Shown here in pieces: positions 53,688 to 62,841 of a stretch of DNA of 64,000 nt. The notes under the pieces are model-generated. The model was not told the DNA's origin. It saw only the letters and a list, made by a program, of their open reading frames with translations, and ran no database searches. Position numbers and translations under genes: made by a program. Source of the stretch: Paraburkholderia ultramafica (GTDB taxonomy: Bacteria; Pseudomonadota; Gammaproteobacteria; Burkholderiales; Burkholderiaceae); the NCBI RefSeq assembly GCF_902859915.1, contig NZ_CADIKK010000023.1:55095-119094 (forward strand), in the 5' to 3' direction. Every line of letters begins with the position of its first letter. Within the stretch, counting starts at the first letter, position 1.

Positions 53688-54026
53688 TCAGGCTATCCAC
53701 CCGCCATCGACCGTCAGACTTTCACCGGTGGTGTAGCCTGCCTCAGGGCTCGCCAGGTACGCTACCGCCGCCGCGATTTCTTCGGGCTTACCGAAGCGGC
53801 CCACACTGGCGAGCTTCGTCATCGTTGCGTGGTCGTCCGTCCCCGGCTGGGGAGCCAGTGCTTCTCCGCCAGCATCGCGGATTGCATTGACGACTGCTTC
53901 GGCGCGCTCCGGGCTCGATGCGTAGTGGACAATGACTGATGCGCCGTCTTTCGCGAGACGGGTTGCGATAGCGGCGCCGATGCCACGGGAGGCACCGGTC
54001 ACGAGTGCACGGCGGTTCCATAAGAA
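53688..54026 (-). pseudogene. Internally deleted short-chain dehydrogenase
   Basis: The frame reads NRRALVTGASRGIGAAIATR (Rossmann glycine motif) up to NAIRDAGGEALAPQ. It then jumps to GRFGKPEEIAAAVAYLASPEAG and ends TVDGGWIA. The central 100-140 residues with NNAG and the catalytic S-Y-x-x-x-K are missing without loss of frame, and no good start codon precedes NRRALVTG. It is a non-functional relic near the repeat array. Confidence 0.85.
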
Positions 54027-54382
54027 ATACGATTGGCAAACAGATGAGGTCTTGATGCAACCAACGCCTCTATGTCACCACCTACCGCTGGGTGACGTCA
54101 TGCTGCGCCGCGACAGCATCACCATGGCACACCGATACCTTTGAAAAGTTTGTTCCCACAGATTGATCTAGCGCCCATCCCAGCATTAAGATTGCTGCCG
54201 TAGCGCGCGACACGCCGCCCGCTCGAAGGGCGGCCTTCCGCGGCCGCCATGCCCGACCATCGTCACTGTTGGGACGTGATGCGGCACACGCGCTGAAGCG
54301 CGCATTCAGACACGCAGGTGGTCACGACACAAAGTGCCTTGCGCTGTTTTCGTGGAGACTCCTTGCAAATGGAGACGACGGC
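54027..54382. other. 356-bp intergenic region without a recognised gene
   Basis: Contains a CCGCCC/GGGCGG hairpin near 54208-54226 and no supportable coding frame. It should hold the promoter for the DUF2934 and DUF2784 genes. Confidence 0.4.
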
Positions 54383-54565
54383 ATGTCCGAACTGACATTG
54401 GCAGAAAGCATCTGCGAGCGCGCACACCAGTTGTGGCAACTGGACGGAAGCCTCGAAGGCTGCGCAGACGAGTATTGGCGATTGGCACGTGTGCTTGTCG
54501 AGGAAGAGTTCGGACGTCCTGTCGTTGCGCGCTCCTCGGACTCGGAGCCTGTGGCGCCGCGCTGA
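54383..54565 (+). CDS. DUF2934-like small protein
   Basis: 60 residues from ATG 54383. IC-ERAHQLWQLDGSLEGCADEYWRLAR matches the short DUF2934 pattern (ERAxxLWexxGxPxGxxxxxWxxA). Function unknown; such proteins are often encoded in stress or small-protein contexts. It may be co-transcribed with the DUF2784 gene 70 nt downstream. Confidence 0.65.
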   Translation: MSELTLAESICERAHQLWQLDGSLEGCADEYWRLARVLVEEEFGRPVVARSSDSEPVAPR

Positions 54566-54635
54566 TCGTAGGACGGAATCAACCCCGTTTCACTCCCCCG
54601 AACCCGCAGTCAAGCAGGCTGCAAGAAAGCCGATC

Positions 54636-55031
54636 ATGATCTGGCTAGCCAACGCGGTGCTCGTGCTGCATGCGCTGCTTGCGATTTTTATCGTATGCGG
54701 ACTCGCCGCCATCTGGGTAGGCGCCGCCTTCGATTGGGCGTGGATACACCAACGCCTTTTCCGGCTCACGCATCTGTTCGCAATCGGACTGGTGTCGGTG
54801 CTGTCACTACTTGGCATCGCCTGTCCATTGACGGTGCTCGAGGACTGGCTGCGCAATGGTTCGCTAGCAACTCAAGGCTTCATCCAGCGCTGGGTGAGCC
54901 GCCTGCTCTACTACGATCTACCGGCCTGGGTGTTCACGCTCTCGTACGTTGCATTCGCTCTGGTGGTGTTGCTGACCTGGCGCCTGATTCCGCCCGACGA
55001 CGCACGTCATTCAGGAGCGCCGCGCCGGTGA
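54636..55031 (+). CDS. DUF2784-family membrane protein
   Basis: 131 residues from ATG 54636, with four predicted membrane helices. The N-terminal LANAVLVLHALLAIFIVCGL, the GIACPLTVLEDWLR segment and the C-terminal YVAFALVVLLTWRLIPP fit DUF2784, an uncharacterised family. It is convergent with the TPR gene (64 nt between stops). Confidence 0.8.
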   Translation: MIWLANAVLVLHALLAIFIVCGLAAIWVGAAFDWAWIHQRLFRLTHLFAIGLVSVLSLLGIACPLTVLEDWLRNGSLATQGFIQRWVSRLLYYDLPAWVFTLSYVAFALVVLLTWRLIPPDDARHSGAPRR

Positions 55032-55094
55032 GCGATGGGTTTGATCTCGCGGCAAGCGCACATCGTCAAATCGCCCGGAGCAACGTGACCCGAT

Positions 55095-56849
55095 CTATGG
55101 CGCGTCCGTCGTCTCGAGAAGCCGGGTTGCTTCGCGCCTGGCCTCCTCCGCCTGACGCGGTCGTTGAGTCTGGCTGAAAAGCGCGCCAAGGTTGCCGAGT
55201 GTCCGCGCTTCGTCCTGCCGGTACGTTACCGGGTCGTCTCGCGACAGCGTCCGGTAAAGGTCCAGCGCCTGCCGGTAGGCGTCTTCTGCCTCACGTGGCC
55301 GCTGCGTGTGGCTGAAGAGGACGCCCAGATTGTTCAGCGTCCGCGCTTCGTCCGGCTGGTCGACAGCGGGGGTTTTCCGCGCGAGTGTCCGATAGATCCG
55401 CAACGCCTCCTCGTAAGCCTGCTGCGCCTGCCTTGGCCGTTGCGTGGCACGATAGAGCACGCCAAGATTGCTGAGCGTGCGCGCCAGGTCGGACTGGTAG
55501 CGCGCGGGGCTCTCGCGGACAAGCTGCCGCCGGATCGTAAGCGCTTCCTGATACGCCTGCTCTGCTTCCCCAAGCCGCTGCATCGCGCTGTAGACGTTCC
55601 CGAGGTTATTGAGCGTACGTGCAAGCGCCGGGTGCCACGCGGCGGGATTGTCGCGCACCAGCGCACTCTGGATCTCGAGCGCCTCCTGATAGGCCTGCTC
55701 CGCTTCGCTCATGCGCTGTGCGGTGCTGTAGAGGATCGCGAGGTCATTGAGCGTCGTCGCTATATCGGGCAAGTAGGTTGCGGGATCGCGAGACGCTAGC
55801 GCCCGATCGACGTCCAATGCCTCGCGGTAGGCATCCGCCGCATCGCTCAGGCGCCCTGTGTCGCGATACAGCGCACCAAGCTTGTCCAAAGTATCCGCCA
55901 CACCGGGCCCGTAAGTCGCCGGATTGTCTCGCGCCAATAACCAGTCGATTTCCAGCGCCTGTAGCCAGGCCGTCTCCGCCTCCTTCGGACGCCGCAGTGC
56001 AACGTACACGTTGCCGAGTTTGACGAGCGTACGTGCGACATCGGGCTGCCAGGTTGCAGGCTTCTCCAGCGCCAGCGCCTGATAACGCAAGCGCAGCGCG
56101 CGGTAAATCGGCTCCGCCCGTGCAGGCTCGCCTTGCTCCTGAAGGGTGTCGGCAAAAGCCGTTGCAACGTCGGTGTCTTCAGGTTGCAACGCGTATGCCT
56201 TGTGCAGATAAGGCAGCGCACTCTGTGGCTTGAAGCGCAGCAGCTCAATTTCCGCGGCGTCGTAGTAACGCGCGGTGATGGTCTTCGTGGTCGTCTGTTG
56301 ATCGGCGAGCAGACCGGACACCAGCGCGGAGGTCAACGTCGATGCCCGATCCAGATCGAAACGATCAAGTGCGGCATCGATCTGCAACTCCAAAGGATTG
56401 GAACTCCGTTTGATGGACGACCTGTGCAGCAGGTTCTTGTAGCGTGCGTTCCATTTGTGGGCCGCGGCTACTGGATCCGTGTCGGGCTGCACCTTTAGCT
56501 TCACGGCGAGACTTTCGATGAGCGGGGCGATGTTGGCCAACTCGACCTCAGTCTTGTGCTGCATGCCTCCCGGTGGCACATGTACCGCGCCGAGCATCAC
56601 GTTGGCCGCTCTCGCGAGCGAGACTCTCTGGGCACCGGAGAGTTCGGCGCCCTTCGCCGCGCGGTTCAATTCGTCAGGAAGACGGCGGACGGTTCGGACA
56701 GCAAGTCCGCAGTCAGTCTGAACCTTGAAACCATGCTCGACATCGACCTCGGACAACGCTGGAGAACACGGACTCGCCGCTTCTGCAGCCATGCACCCTC
56801 TGAACGCCACGGCGATCATCACGTTGGATAGAATCCTGCGCGCACTCAT
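55095..56849 (-). CDS. Secreted TPR-repeat protein (kinesin-light-chain-like repeats)
   Basis: 584 residues from ATG 56849. The N-terminus looks like a signal peptide (SNVMIAVAFRGCMAAEA), so periplasmic or envelope location is likely. The C-terminal 320 residues are seven successive 46-residue TPR units with pattern PATYxPDxARTLNNLGxLYxxTQRxxEAExAYxEALxI, unusually similar to each other. Such arrays bind protein partners. No enzymatic domain is seen. It is divergent from the FAD oxidoreductase gene at 57003 (153 bp between starts). An earlier start at 56879 is possible. Confidence 0.82.
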   Translation of the reverse strand: MSARRILSNVMIAVAFRGCMAAEAASPCSPALSEVDVEHGFKVQTDCGLAVRTVRRLPDELNRAAKGAELSGAQRVSLARAANVMLGAVHVPPGGMQHKTEVELANIAPLIESLAVKLKVQPDTDPVAAAHKWNARYKNLLHRSSIKRSSNPLELQIDAALDRFDLDRASTLTSALVSGLLADQQTTTKTITARYYDAAEIELLRFKPQSALPYLHKAYALQPEDTDVATAFADTLQEQGEPARAEPIYRALRLRYQALALEKPATWQPDVARTLVKLGNVYVALRRPKEAETAWLQALEIDWLLARDNPATYGPGVADTLDKLGALYRDTGRLSDAADAYREALDVDRALASRDPATYLPDIATTLNDLAILYSTAQRMSEAEQAYQEALEIQSALVRDNPAAWHPALARTLNNLGNVYSAMQRLGEAEQAYQEALTIRRQLVRESPARYQSDLARTLSNLGVLYRATQRPRQAQQAYEEALRIYRTLARKTPAVDQPDEARTLNNLGVLFSHTQRPREAEDAYRQALDLYRTLSRDDPVTYRQDEARTLGNLGALFSQTQRPRQAEEARREATRLLETTDAP

Positions 56850-57002
56850 TTCCGTCACGCCTGCTGTGCAAGTCGCCATCACCAGATTAGCACTGGATGA
56901 TGCCCCGCGTAGCCTCATCCGGATCGGGCGCGTGTCGCAAACGGCGATATCATACCGATACCGGATGCGGCAGTTCCACGACAAGGACCGCATCCTGATT
57001 TG

Positions 57003-58688
57003 ATGGAATCCGCCATGGGCAAAGACTCTTCAGGCAATCCCAACGAGCTGTCATCCGGCGGCAGCCGCTACCATCAGGTGTATCCGACGCTGGACGAGAG
57101 GCAACTGGCGATACTGGAGCGATACGGCGAGCGCCGCAGGCTCAAAGCCAACGACATCCTCTATTCCGAAGGCGACCGGCACACCGGAATGTTCGCCATT
57201 CTCACCGGAACGATCGAGTCAATCAGAGGGTCCGTTCAGGGCCCGAAATCACTGGGCACACATGGCCCCGGCGCGTTCACCGGCGAGGTGAGCACGCTCG
57301 CCGGCCGGGCTGCGGCCGCCACGACACGCGCCGTTTCCGATTGCGAGGTCATCGTCATCGATGAGGAATCACTCCGCGAACTCGTGGTTGCGGAAGCGGA
57401 ATTAAGCGAAACCATCATGCGCGCCTATATCCTGCGCCGGGTCGCTTTCATCCAGGGCCAACACGTCGGCGTGATGGTGATCGGCAGTACGTCCTCGGCC
57501 CCTACGCTGCGCTTGCGCCACTTCCTGAGCCGCAACGGTCAACCTTCGGCCTACTTCGATATTGTCGAGCACGCCGAGACAAAAGAACTCCTGACACGTT
57601 ATGGCGCAACGGAAGCCGATATTCCGATTGTGGTCACGTTGCAAGGCATCGTGCTGAAACAACCCAGCCACAGGGCCGTCGCAGATGCGATCGGCCTGAG
57701 TCCGGACAGGCTGAATGGCGAGCGCTTCGACCTCGTTGTGGTCGGCGCGGGACCCGCAGGGCTCGCCGCCGCGGTTTATGCAGCCTCAGAGGGACTCAAG
57801 GTGGCGGTTCTGGACGCCAAGGCGCCGGGAGGCCAGGCGGGCACCAGTTCGAAGATCGAAAATTACTTCGGTTTCCCGACTGGCATATCGGGGCAGGCGC
57901 TAGCCGGCCGCGGGCTGTCTCAATGTCGCAAGTTCGGCGCCGAGGTCGGGGTGCCGATCGAGGCGCTGAAGATCGACTGCCCGGACGCCCGATCGTTTTA
58001 CATTGGACTGGATCATGACGAGGGCGTTTACGCTAACGCAGTCGTCATTGCCACCGGCGCGCGTTATCGGAAGCCGGACCTCCCCCGCCTCGAGCATTTC
58101 GAGGGTCGTGGGATCTACTACAGTGCGACATTCATGGAGGGCGCGTTCTGCAACAACGAAGAGTTGATTGTAGTTGGTGGCGGCAATTCGGCCGGACAGG
58201 CGGCGGTATTCCTTGCGAGGTTCGCGCGTCATGTGCACGTCGTTATTCGCGGCAACGGACTCAGTGCAAGCATGTCGGACTATTTGATCAGGCGGATCAA
58301 CGCGACGGCCAACATCACGCTTCACACGAGGACACAGATCGTCGAGTTATGCGGCGAGTCGAGACTTGAGGCGATACGGTGGGACCGGCAGGGGCAGATC
58401 GAATACAAGCCGATTCGGCACGTTTTTCTTTTCCTTGGAGCCCAGCCCAATACCCGGTGGCTCGGCGATTGTGTCGCCGTGGACAAGGATGGCTTTGTGC
58501 TGACAGGTGCCGATACCGGTGACAAGTGGACAGCAGATCGGCCGCCGCATGATCTCGAGACCAGCCGGCCCGGCATCTTTTCAGCCGGTGACGCGCGCAG
58601 TGGTTCGGTCAAGAGGGTGGCGGCCGCCGTGGGAGAGGGGGCCGCCGCCATTCAGGCGGTGCATCAATATCTTGCTCACCGTGAGTGA
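57003..58688 (+). CDS. Cyclic-nucleotide-binding domain / thioredoxin-reductase-like FAD oxidoreductase (copy 2)
   Basis: 561 residues, the paralogue of 14168-15895 with the same domain order: cNMP-binding-like domain (about 35-150; GTHGPGAFTGEVSTLAG), thioredoxin-like linker (VMVIGSTSSAPTLRLRHFLSRNG), FAD site GAGPAGLAAAVYAASEG, NAD(P)H site VGGGNSAGQAAVF and GDARSGSVKRVAAAVGEGAA. It also lacks the CxxC pair (YYSATFMEGAFC). An in-frame ATG at 57015 is an alternative start with a better ribosome site. It is divergent from the TPR gene and convergent with the LysR gene. Confidence 0.88.
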   Translation: MESAMGKDSSGNPNELSSGGSRYHQVYPTLDERQLAILERYGERRRLKANDILYSEGDRHTGMFAILTGTIESIRGSVQGPKSLGTHGPGAFTGEVSTLAGRAAAATTRAVSDCEVIVIDEESLRELVVAEAELSETIMRAYILRRVAFIQGQHVGVMVIGSTSSAPTLRLRHFLSRNGQPSAYFDIVEHAETKELLTRYGATEADIPIVVTLQGIVLKQPSHRAVADAIGLSPDRLNGERFDLVVVGAGPAGLAAAVYAASEGLKVAVLDAKAPGGQAGTSSKIENYFGFPTGISGQALAGRGLSQCRKFGAEVGVPIEALKIDCPDARSFYIGLDHDEGVYANAVVIATGARYRKPDLPRLEHFEGRGIYYSATFMEGAFCNNEELIVVGGGNSAGQAAVFLARFARHVHVVIRGNGLSASMSDYLIRRINATANITLHTRTQIVELCGESRLEAIRWDRQGQIEYKPIRHVFLFLGAQPNTRWLGDCVAVDKDGFVLTGADTGDKWTADRPPHDLETSRPGIFSAGDARSGSVKRVAAAVGEGAAAIQAVHQYLAHRE

Positions 58689-58822
58689 GATCTGACGAGC
58701 GTCGCAGCGATACTACCTCGCACGCGACGTTCAGCGTCCGCTACGGCAGTCGCTCCAGAGAGGAGACGGCGCCCGACCAACGAAAACTCGGTGTAGTCAG
58801 GAGCTGAGATTCCGTCAGGCGG

Positions 58823-59725
58823 TCAGCGCAAACTGCTGAATAACTGAGCCACCAGATCGCGCAGCCAACGATTGCCTGCTTCGTGGTGATACCTGGCGTG
58901 CCAATGCTGCCGAACGGCGAAACCCTCGACGGGAACCGGGCACGAATGGACCGCCAGATCATTGACCTTGGCGAGCGTTTCGCCGATGTGTCGAGGCAGC
59001 GTGGCAATCAGGTCAGTGCTCTTGATGATTGCTCCGAGCCCAAGAAACCCCGGTAACTCCAGCACCACATCGCGTTCGATGTGCGCGCGTACCAGCGCCT
59101 GTTCCAGCAGCTGCGCGCCCGTCCCCTCCGTAATCGCGACATGGCCCTCTGCGCGGTACTGCTTCGCCCCGAGCTTGCGCACTCGCGGGTGATGCCGATT
59201 CGTCAGGCACACCCAGTCCTGCATGTACAACTGCTGCTGATAAATCCCACCGCCAAGCCAAGGCACATGGCCGATCGCGAGGTCGGCTTCGCCGGATTCC
59301 AGCGCGCGTTCCGTATTGCCGTCGATGCTGGCGGCTTCGAGACGAACTCCCGGTGCCTGCGCGCGGACATGCGCCAGCATCCGCGGAAGCAACGTGATGT
59401 GACTGGCGTCGGTCATGCAGATACGGAACCGCCGTTTCGCGGTAGCGGGATCGAACGCAATTTCCCACGCCGCGAAGCGCCGCAGCGATTCGAGGATTTC
59501 CCGGCACGGCCCGATCAGCGCATCGGCTTGCGGCGTCGGCGCCATACCGCCCGGTGTGCGGATGAATAACGGGTCTTGCAGATGCTTGCGCAATCGCCCT
59601 AACCAGATGCTGATGGTCGGCTGACTCTGTCCGAGTTGCTCGGCCACGCGTGTGACGCTGCGCACGTCGTAGAGCAGGTCGAAGAGTTGCAGCAGCTTCA
59701 GATCGGGGAGTTCCGTCGAATCCAT
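58823..59725 (-). CDS. LysR-family regulator of the adjacent catabolic operon
   Basis: 300 residues. HTH (LKLLQLFDLLYDVRSVTRVAEQLGQSQPTISIWLGRLRKHL) and a LysR effector domain with the class-typical middle segment (ADLAIGHVPWLGGGIYQQQLY). It is divergent from the PanE-like operon, with 95 bp between starts containing an inverted repeat. Likely an activator responding to a substrate of that operon. Confidence 0.93.
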   Translation of the reverse strand: MDSTELPDLKLLQLFDLLYDVRSVTRVAEQLGQSQPTISIWLGRLRKHLQDPLFIRTPGGMAPTPQADALIGPCREILESLRRFAAWEIAFDPATAKRRFRICMTDASHITLLPRMLAHVRAQAPGVRLEAASIDGNTERALESGEADLAIGHVPWLGGGIYQQQLYMQDWVCLTNRHHPRVRKLGAKQYRAEGHVAITEGTGAQLLEQALVRAHIERDVVLELPGFLGLGAIIKSTDLIATLPRHIGETLAKVNDLAVHSCPVPVEGFAVRQHWHARYHHEAGNRWLRDLVAQLFSSLR

Positions 59726-59741
59726 GGCTCTATTGTCTGGC

Positions 59742-59766
59742 GCAATGACGCCATTGTAGCCATTGC
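59742..59766. promoter_or_regulatory. Candidate LysR site in the divergent promoter
   Basis: GCAATG (59742-59747) and CATTGC (59761-59766) form an inverted repeat with 13 nt between arms, midway between the LysR and PanE-like start codons. The spacing is compatible with a LysR site. No further test was possible. Confidence 0.45.
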
Positions 59767-59820
59767 ATTGCCGACATCAACGCCGCATCGTATCCTGGTC
59801 TCCATATCAAGGAGGCGGCA

Positions 59821-60771
59821 GTGAAGATTGCGATTCTGGGTGCGGGTGCACTGGGCTGTGCGATTGGCGCGGCGCTGACCGAAGGCGGCAACGAAGTGTG
59901 GTTGGTGAACCGGTCGGTGGCGCATGTGGAGGCCATGCGACGTGACGGTTTGCGGGTGGACGACGCCAGTGGCTCGCGCCGCGTGATGGTCCAGACCACG
60001 ACACGGGCCGCCGAAACCGGTGTCGTCGATCTGGTCGTCGTGCTGGTCAAATCGTTTCATACCGATGCGGCGATGCGTGGCGCCCTGGAATTGATCGGGC
60101 CGCAGACGCTGGTTCTGTCGTTGCAGAACGGCCTCGGGCACGAAGACGTGCTCGCCGGCATCGTCGGCCGCGAGCGCGTGCTGGCGGGCAAGACTTACGT
60201 CGGCGGCGTGATGCGCAATCCGGGCCACATCGAGTCCGGCGTCGCCGGCAAAGCCACCTACCTTGGCGAACTCGACGGCCGCATCACATCGCGCGTCACG
60301 GCCATCGCCGAAACCTTTAATGCCTCCGGACTGGCCACCACGGTCAGCGACAACATCGTCGGCACGATGTGGGACAAGCTGCTGGTCAATGTCGCGACCG
60401 GCGCGCTGACGGGCGCCACCGGCCTGACCTACGGCCAGCTCTACGAGGAGCCGCTGCTGAAATCAACTGCGCTCGCGGCGGTCGCCGAAGCGATAGCGGT
60501 CGCGCAGGCCGCCGGCGTGACACTCTCCACCACCGATCCCGAACGCCCGTGGACGCTCGCCGGAGAAGGGCTCTCTCCCGCCTTCAAGACCTCGATGCTG
60601 CAAAGCCTCGAGAAGGGTTCCATCACTGAAATTGACTTTATTAACGGCGCAGTCGTGCGCTGGGGACTTCGGCACGGCGTGCCGACCCCGGTCAACGCGA
60701 CGCTGGTGGCCTGCATCAAGGGAATCGAGCGCGCCATGACCGACCGGCAACACATGGAGACAACCGCATGA
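59821..60771 (+). CDS. Ketopantoate reductase-like (PanE/ApbA family) oxidoreductase
   Basis: 316 residues from GTG 59821 preceded by AAGGAGG. N-terminal NADP-binding motif GAGALGCAIGAAL, conserved VLVKSFHTDAAM and NGLGHEDVLAG, and a C-terminal domain with NPGHIESGVAGK and MWDKLLVNVATGALTGATG (catalytic Lys of the family). PanE reduces ketopantoate, but in this operon a different 2-keto acid is more likely. It is the first gene of an operon whose genes overlap or nearly touch. Confidence 0.88.
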   Translation: MKIAILGAGALGCAIGAALTEGGNEVWLVNRSVAHVEAMRRDGLRVDDASGSRRVMVQTTTRAAETGVVDLVVVLVKSFHTDAAMRGALELIGPQTLVLSLQNGLGHEDVLAGIVGRERVLAGKTYVGGVMRNPGHIESGVAGKATYLGELDGRITSRVTAIAETFNASGLATTVSDNIVGTMWDKLLVNVATGALTGATGLTYGQLYEEPLLKSTALAAVAEAIAVAQAAGVTLSTTDPERPWTLAGEGLSPAFKTSMLQSLEKGSITEIDFINGAVVRWGLRHGVPTPVNATLVACIKGIERAMTDRQHMETTA

Positions 60772-61160
60772 ACGGCAGCAAGGCTTATCTGGAGCACGTC
60801 GCCATCTGGGTGAAGGACATCCACTGGCACATCCGCTTTTTCGAAGACGTGCTCGGCATGACGATGCGTGAAGTCGACGGCACCGTCGAGGAACCCCGCC
60901 AGTACTGGACGCTTGGTGGCCTGCAATTCATCCAGGACCCGAAACACGAAGCGCCAGAAGGCCGGCTCGCCCATCTGGGCGTGATGTGCGAAGACATGGA
61001 GGCCGCGTTGGCCGCCGCGCGACCCTATCACGTCACTGAAATGCCGCAGGGCCGCAACTGGTTGCGCCTGCCCGACGGCCTCGCCGTCGAACTGATCCAG
61101 GCGAAGCCGGCCTCGTGCGTGGCGCGCGCGCTGGACATCAACCCGCGTGCGGAGGCTTGA
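60768..61160 (+). CDS. VOC-family (glyoxalase/dioxygenase fold) protein
   Basis: 130 residues, starting within the PanE-like stop (ATGA). LEHVAIWVKDIHWHIRFFEDVLGM carries an N-terminal metal-binding His, and RLPDGLAVELIQ ends the domain with the usual Glu. VOC enzymes include epimerases, isomerases and lyases that act on CoA esters or keto acids. No stronger assignment is possible. Confidence 0.85.
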   Translation: MNGSKAYLEHVAIWVKDIHWHIRFFEDVLGMTMREVDGTVEEPRQYWTLGGLQFIQDPKHEAPEGRLAHLGVMCEDMEAALAAARPYHVTEMPQGRNWLRLPDGLAVELIQAKPASCVARALDINPRAEA

Positions 61161-61162
61161 AC

Positions 61163-61621
61163 ATGACGATCATCGATAAATACTGGGACGATGCCCGCGA
61201 AGGCGACGAGTGCATCAGTCCGACCTACACGGTCACGAAACAACGCATCCTTGCGTATGCCGACCTCACCGGCGATCACACGCCCGTTCACGTCGACGAG
61301 GAATACGCCAACGCCAGCCATTTCCGCTCGATCGTGGCGCACGGCCTGTTTGGCTTGTCTATTGCGGATGGTCTCAAGACCCAAAGCGAATACCGCTTCC
61401 TGCCGGGCATGTCGCTCGGCTGGACGTGGGACTTCAATCTGCCGATCAAGGTCAACGACGTGCTGCACGTGAAGTTCCGCGTCGGCACGATGCGAGCGAG
61501 CAAGAGCCGTCCGGGCTGGGGCATCGTCGTGCTGCCGTCTGACCTGATCAACCAGCACGGCCAGATCGTCCAGCATGGCGAACATCGTCTGATGGTGCCG
61601 CGCCGTCCGGGAGCGTTCTGA
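61163..61621 (+). CDS. MaoC-family hydratase
   Basis: 152 residues from ATG 61163, one base after the VOC stop. The hot-dog fold hydratase motif is present: LTGDHTPVHVDEEYANAS (D-x4-H-like active site) followed by IVAHGLFGLSIADGL. Such enzymes hydrate enoyl-CoA or mesaconyl-type CoA esters. Its stop overlaps the CoA-transferase ATG. Confidence 0.9.
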   Translation: MTIIDKYWDDAREGDECISPTYTVTKQRILAYADLTGDHTPVHVDEEYANASHFRSIVAHGLFGLSIADGLKTQSEYRFLPGMSLGWTWDFNLPIKVNDVLHVKFRVGTMRASKSRPGWGIVVLPSDLINQHGQIVQHGEHRLMVPRRPGAF

Positions 61622-62841
61622 TGCAAGCCCGTCCTCTCGAAGGCATTCGCGTCGTCGACTACAGCCACTTTCTCGCCGGTCCGTATGTCGGACGCTGCCT
61701 CGCGGCGCTCGGCGCCGAAGTGATCAAGGTCGAACGTCCCGGCACCGGCGATGCCGGGCGCCAGCACGCCACCGTACTCGATGACCAGCAAAGCGCCTAC
61801 TTCCTGCAACTCAACATGGGCAAGCGTGGCGTCAGCGTCAACATGAAAGACCCGCGCGGCAAGGAGTTCATGCAGCGTCTGTGCGACTCGGCCGACGTGT
61901 TCATCGAAAACTATCGGCCAGGTGCTCTCGACAAGCTGGGGCTTGGTTATACGGATCTGTCGGAACGCAATCCGAAACTCGTCTATTGCTCGATTTCGGC
62001 ATACGGTCATACGGGACCGGATGCGCATCGCGCTGGCTTTGGGCTGATTGCCGAGGCCAGGAGCGGCATCATGCAGATGATCGGCAATCCCGGCGAGCCG
62101 CCGCCGCTGATGCGCATCTCGCTGGGCGACATGTACACGGGCATTCACGCGGTAGCGGCCATCAACGCCGCGCTGCTCGGTCGCGTGAAGAGCGGCCGGG
62201 GTCAGCATATCGATATGGCGCTGTACGACACGCTCGTGTCGATGCACGAATACGCGGTGCAGTGCTACACGATGCAAGGCGTGCTGCCCGAGCAGACCGG
62301 TCACGACATGCCCACGTCGACGCTGTACGGCGTGTTCCGCGCTGCCGATGGCGACCTCGTAATCGCCGCGCAGGTGGACGACTCGTGGAAGCGGTTCGCC
62401 GCGCTGATCGAGGCGAATGATGGCCCGGCCGGCTTCGGCGCCGACGCCCGATTCCACAACCTCAATGGGCGCAACGCCAATCGCGTGGAAATCCTCGGCG
62501 TGGTGAAGCCTTGGGTGGCCGCGCGCCCGGTCGCGCAAGTGCTGGAACTGCTGGACGGTGTCGATGTGCCCTGCGCCAAGGTGCAGCGCATCGACGAAGT
62601 GCTGGCCGATCCGCAGATCGTCGCGCGCGGCATGGTGATCGAGCAGGAGCATCCGCGCTTCGGCACGCTGCGCCTGCCAAACCTGCCGTTCCGTTTTTCC
62701 GGCTGCGATACGACGATCCGGGAAGTCGGTCCCGACCTCGGTCAGCACAACGCCGAAGTGGCGCAGTCGCTGGGATTCGGCGCCGCCGAGATCGACGCCA
62801 TGCAGACCGAAGGCGTGCTGTATTCAAAAGTGAGGCCATGA
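61621..62841 (+). CDS. CaiB/BaiF family CoA-transferase (second copy)
   Basis: 406 residues. LEGIRVVDYSHFLAGPYVGRCLAALGAEVIKVERPGTGD, YRPGALDKLGLGY and a catalytic-Asp segment near LMRISLGDMYTGIH match family III transferases. It is distinct from the enzyme at 41959-43152. It supplies a CoA ester to the MaoC hydratase in the same operon. It overlaps aroE by 4 nt. Confidence 0.92.
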   Translation: MQARPLEGIRVVDYSHFLAGPYVGRCLAALGAEVIKVERPGTGDAGRQHATVLDDQQSAYFLQLNMGKRGVSVNMKDPRGKEFMQRLCDSADVFIENYRPGALDKLGLGYTDLSERNPKLVYCSISAYGHTGPDAHRAGFGLIAEARSGIMQMIGNPGEPPPLMRISLGDMYTGIHAVAAINAALLGRVKSGRGQHIDMALYDTLVSMHEYAVQCYTMQGVLPEQTGHDMPTSTLYGVFRAADGDLVIAAQVDDSWKRFAALIEANDGPAGFGADARFHNLNGRNANRVEILGVVKPWVAARPVAQVLELLDGVDVPCAKVQRIDEVLADPQIVARGMVIEQEHPRFGTLRLPNLPFRFSGCDTTIREVGPDLGQHNAEVAQSLGFGAAEIDAMQTEGVLYSKVRP

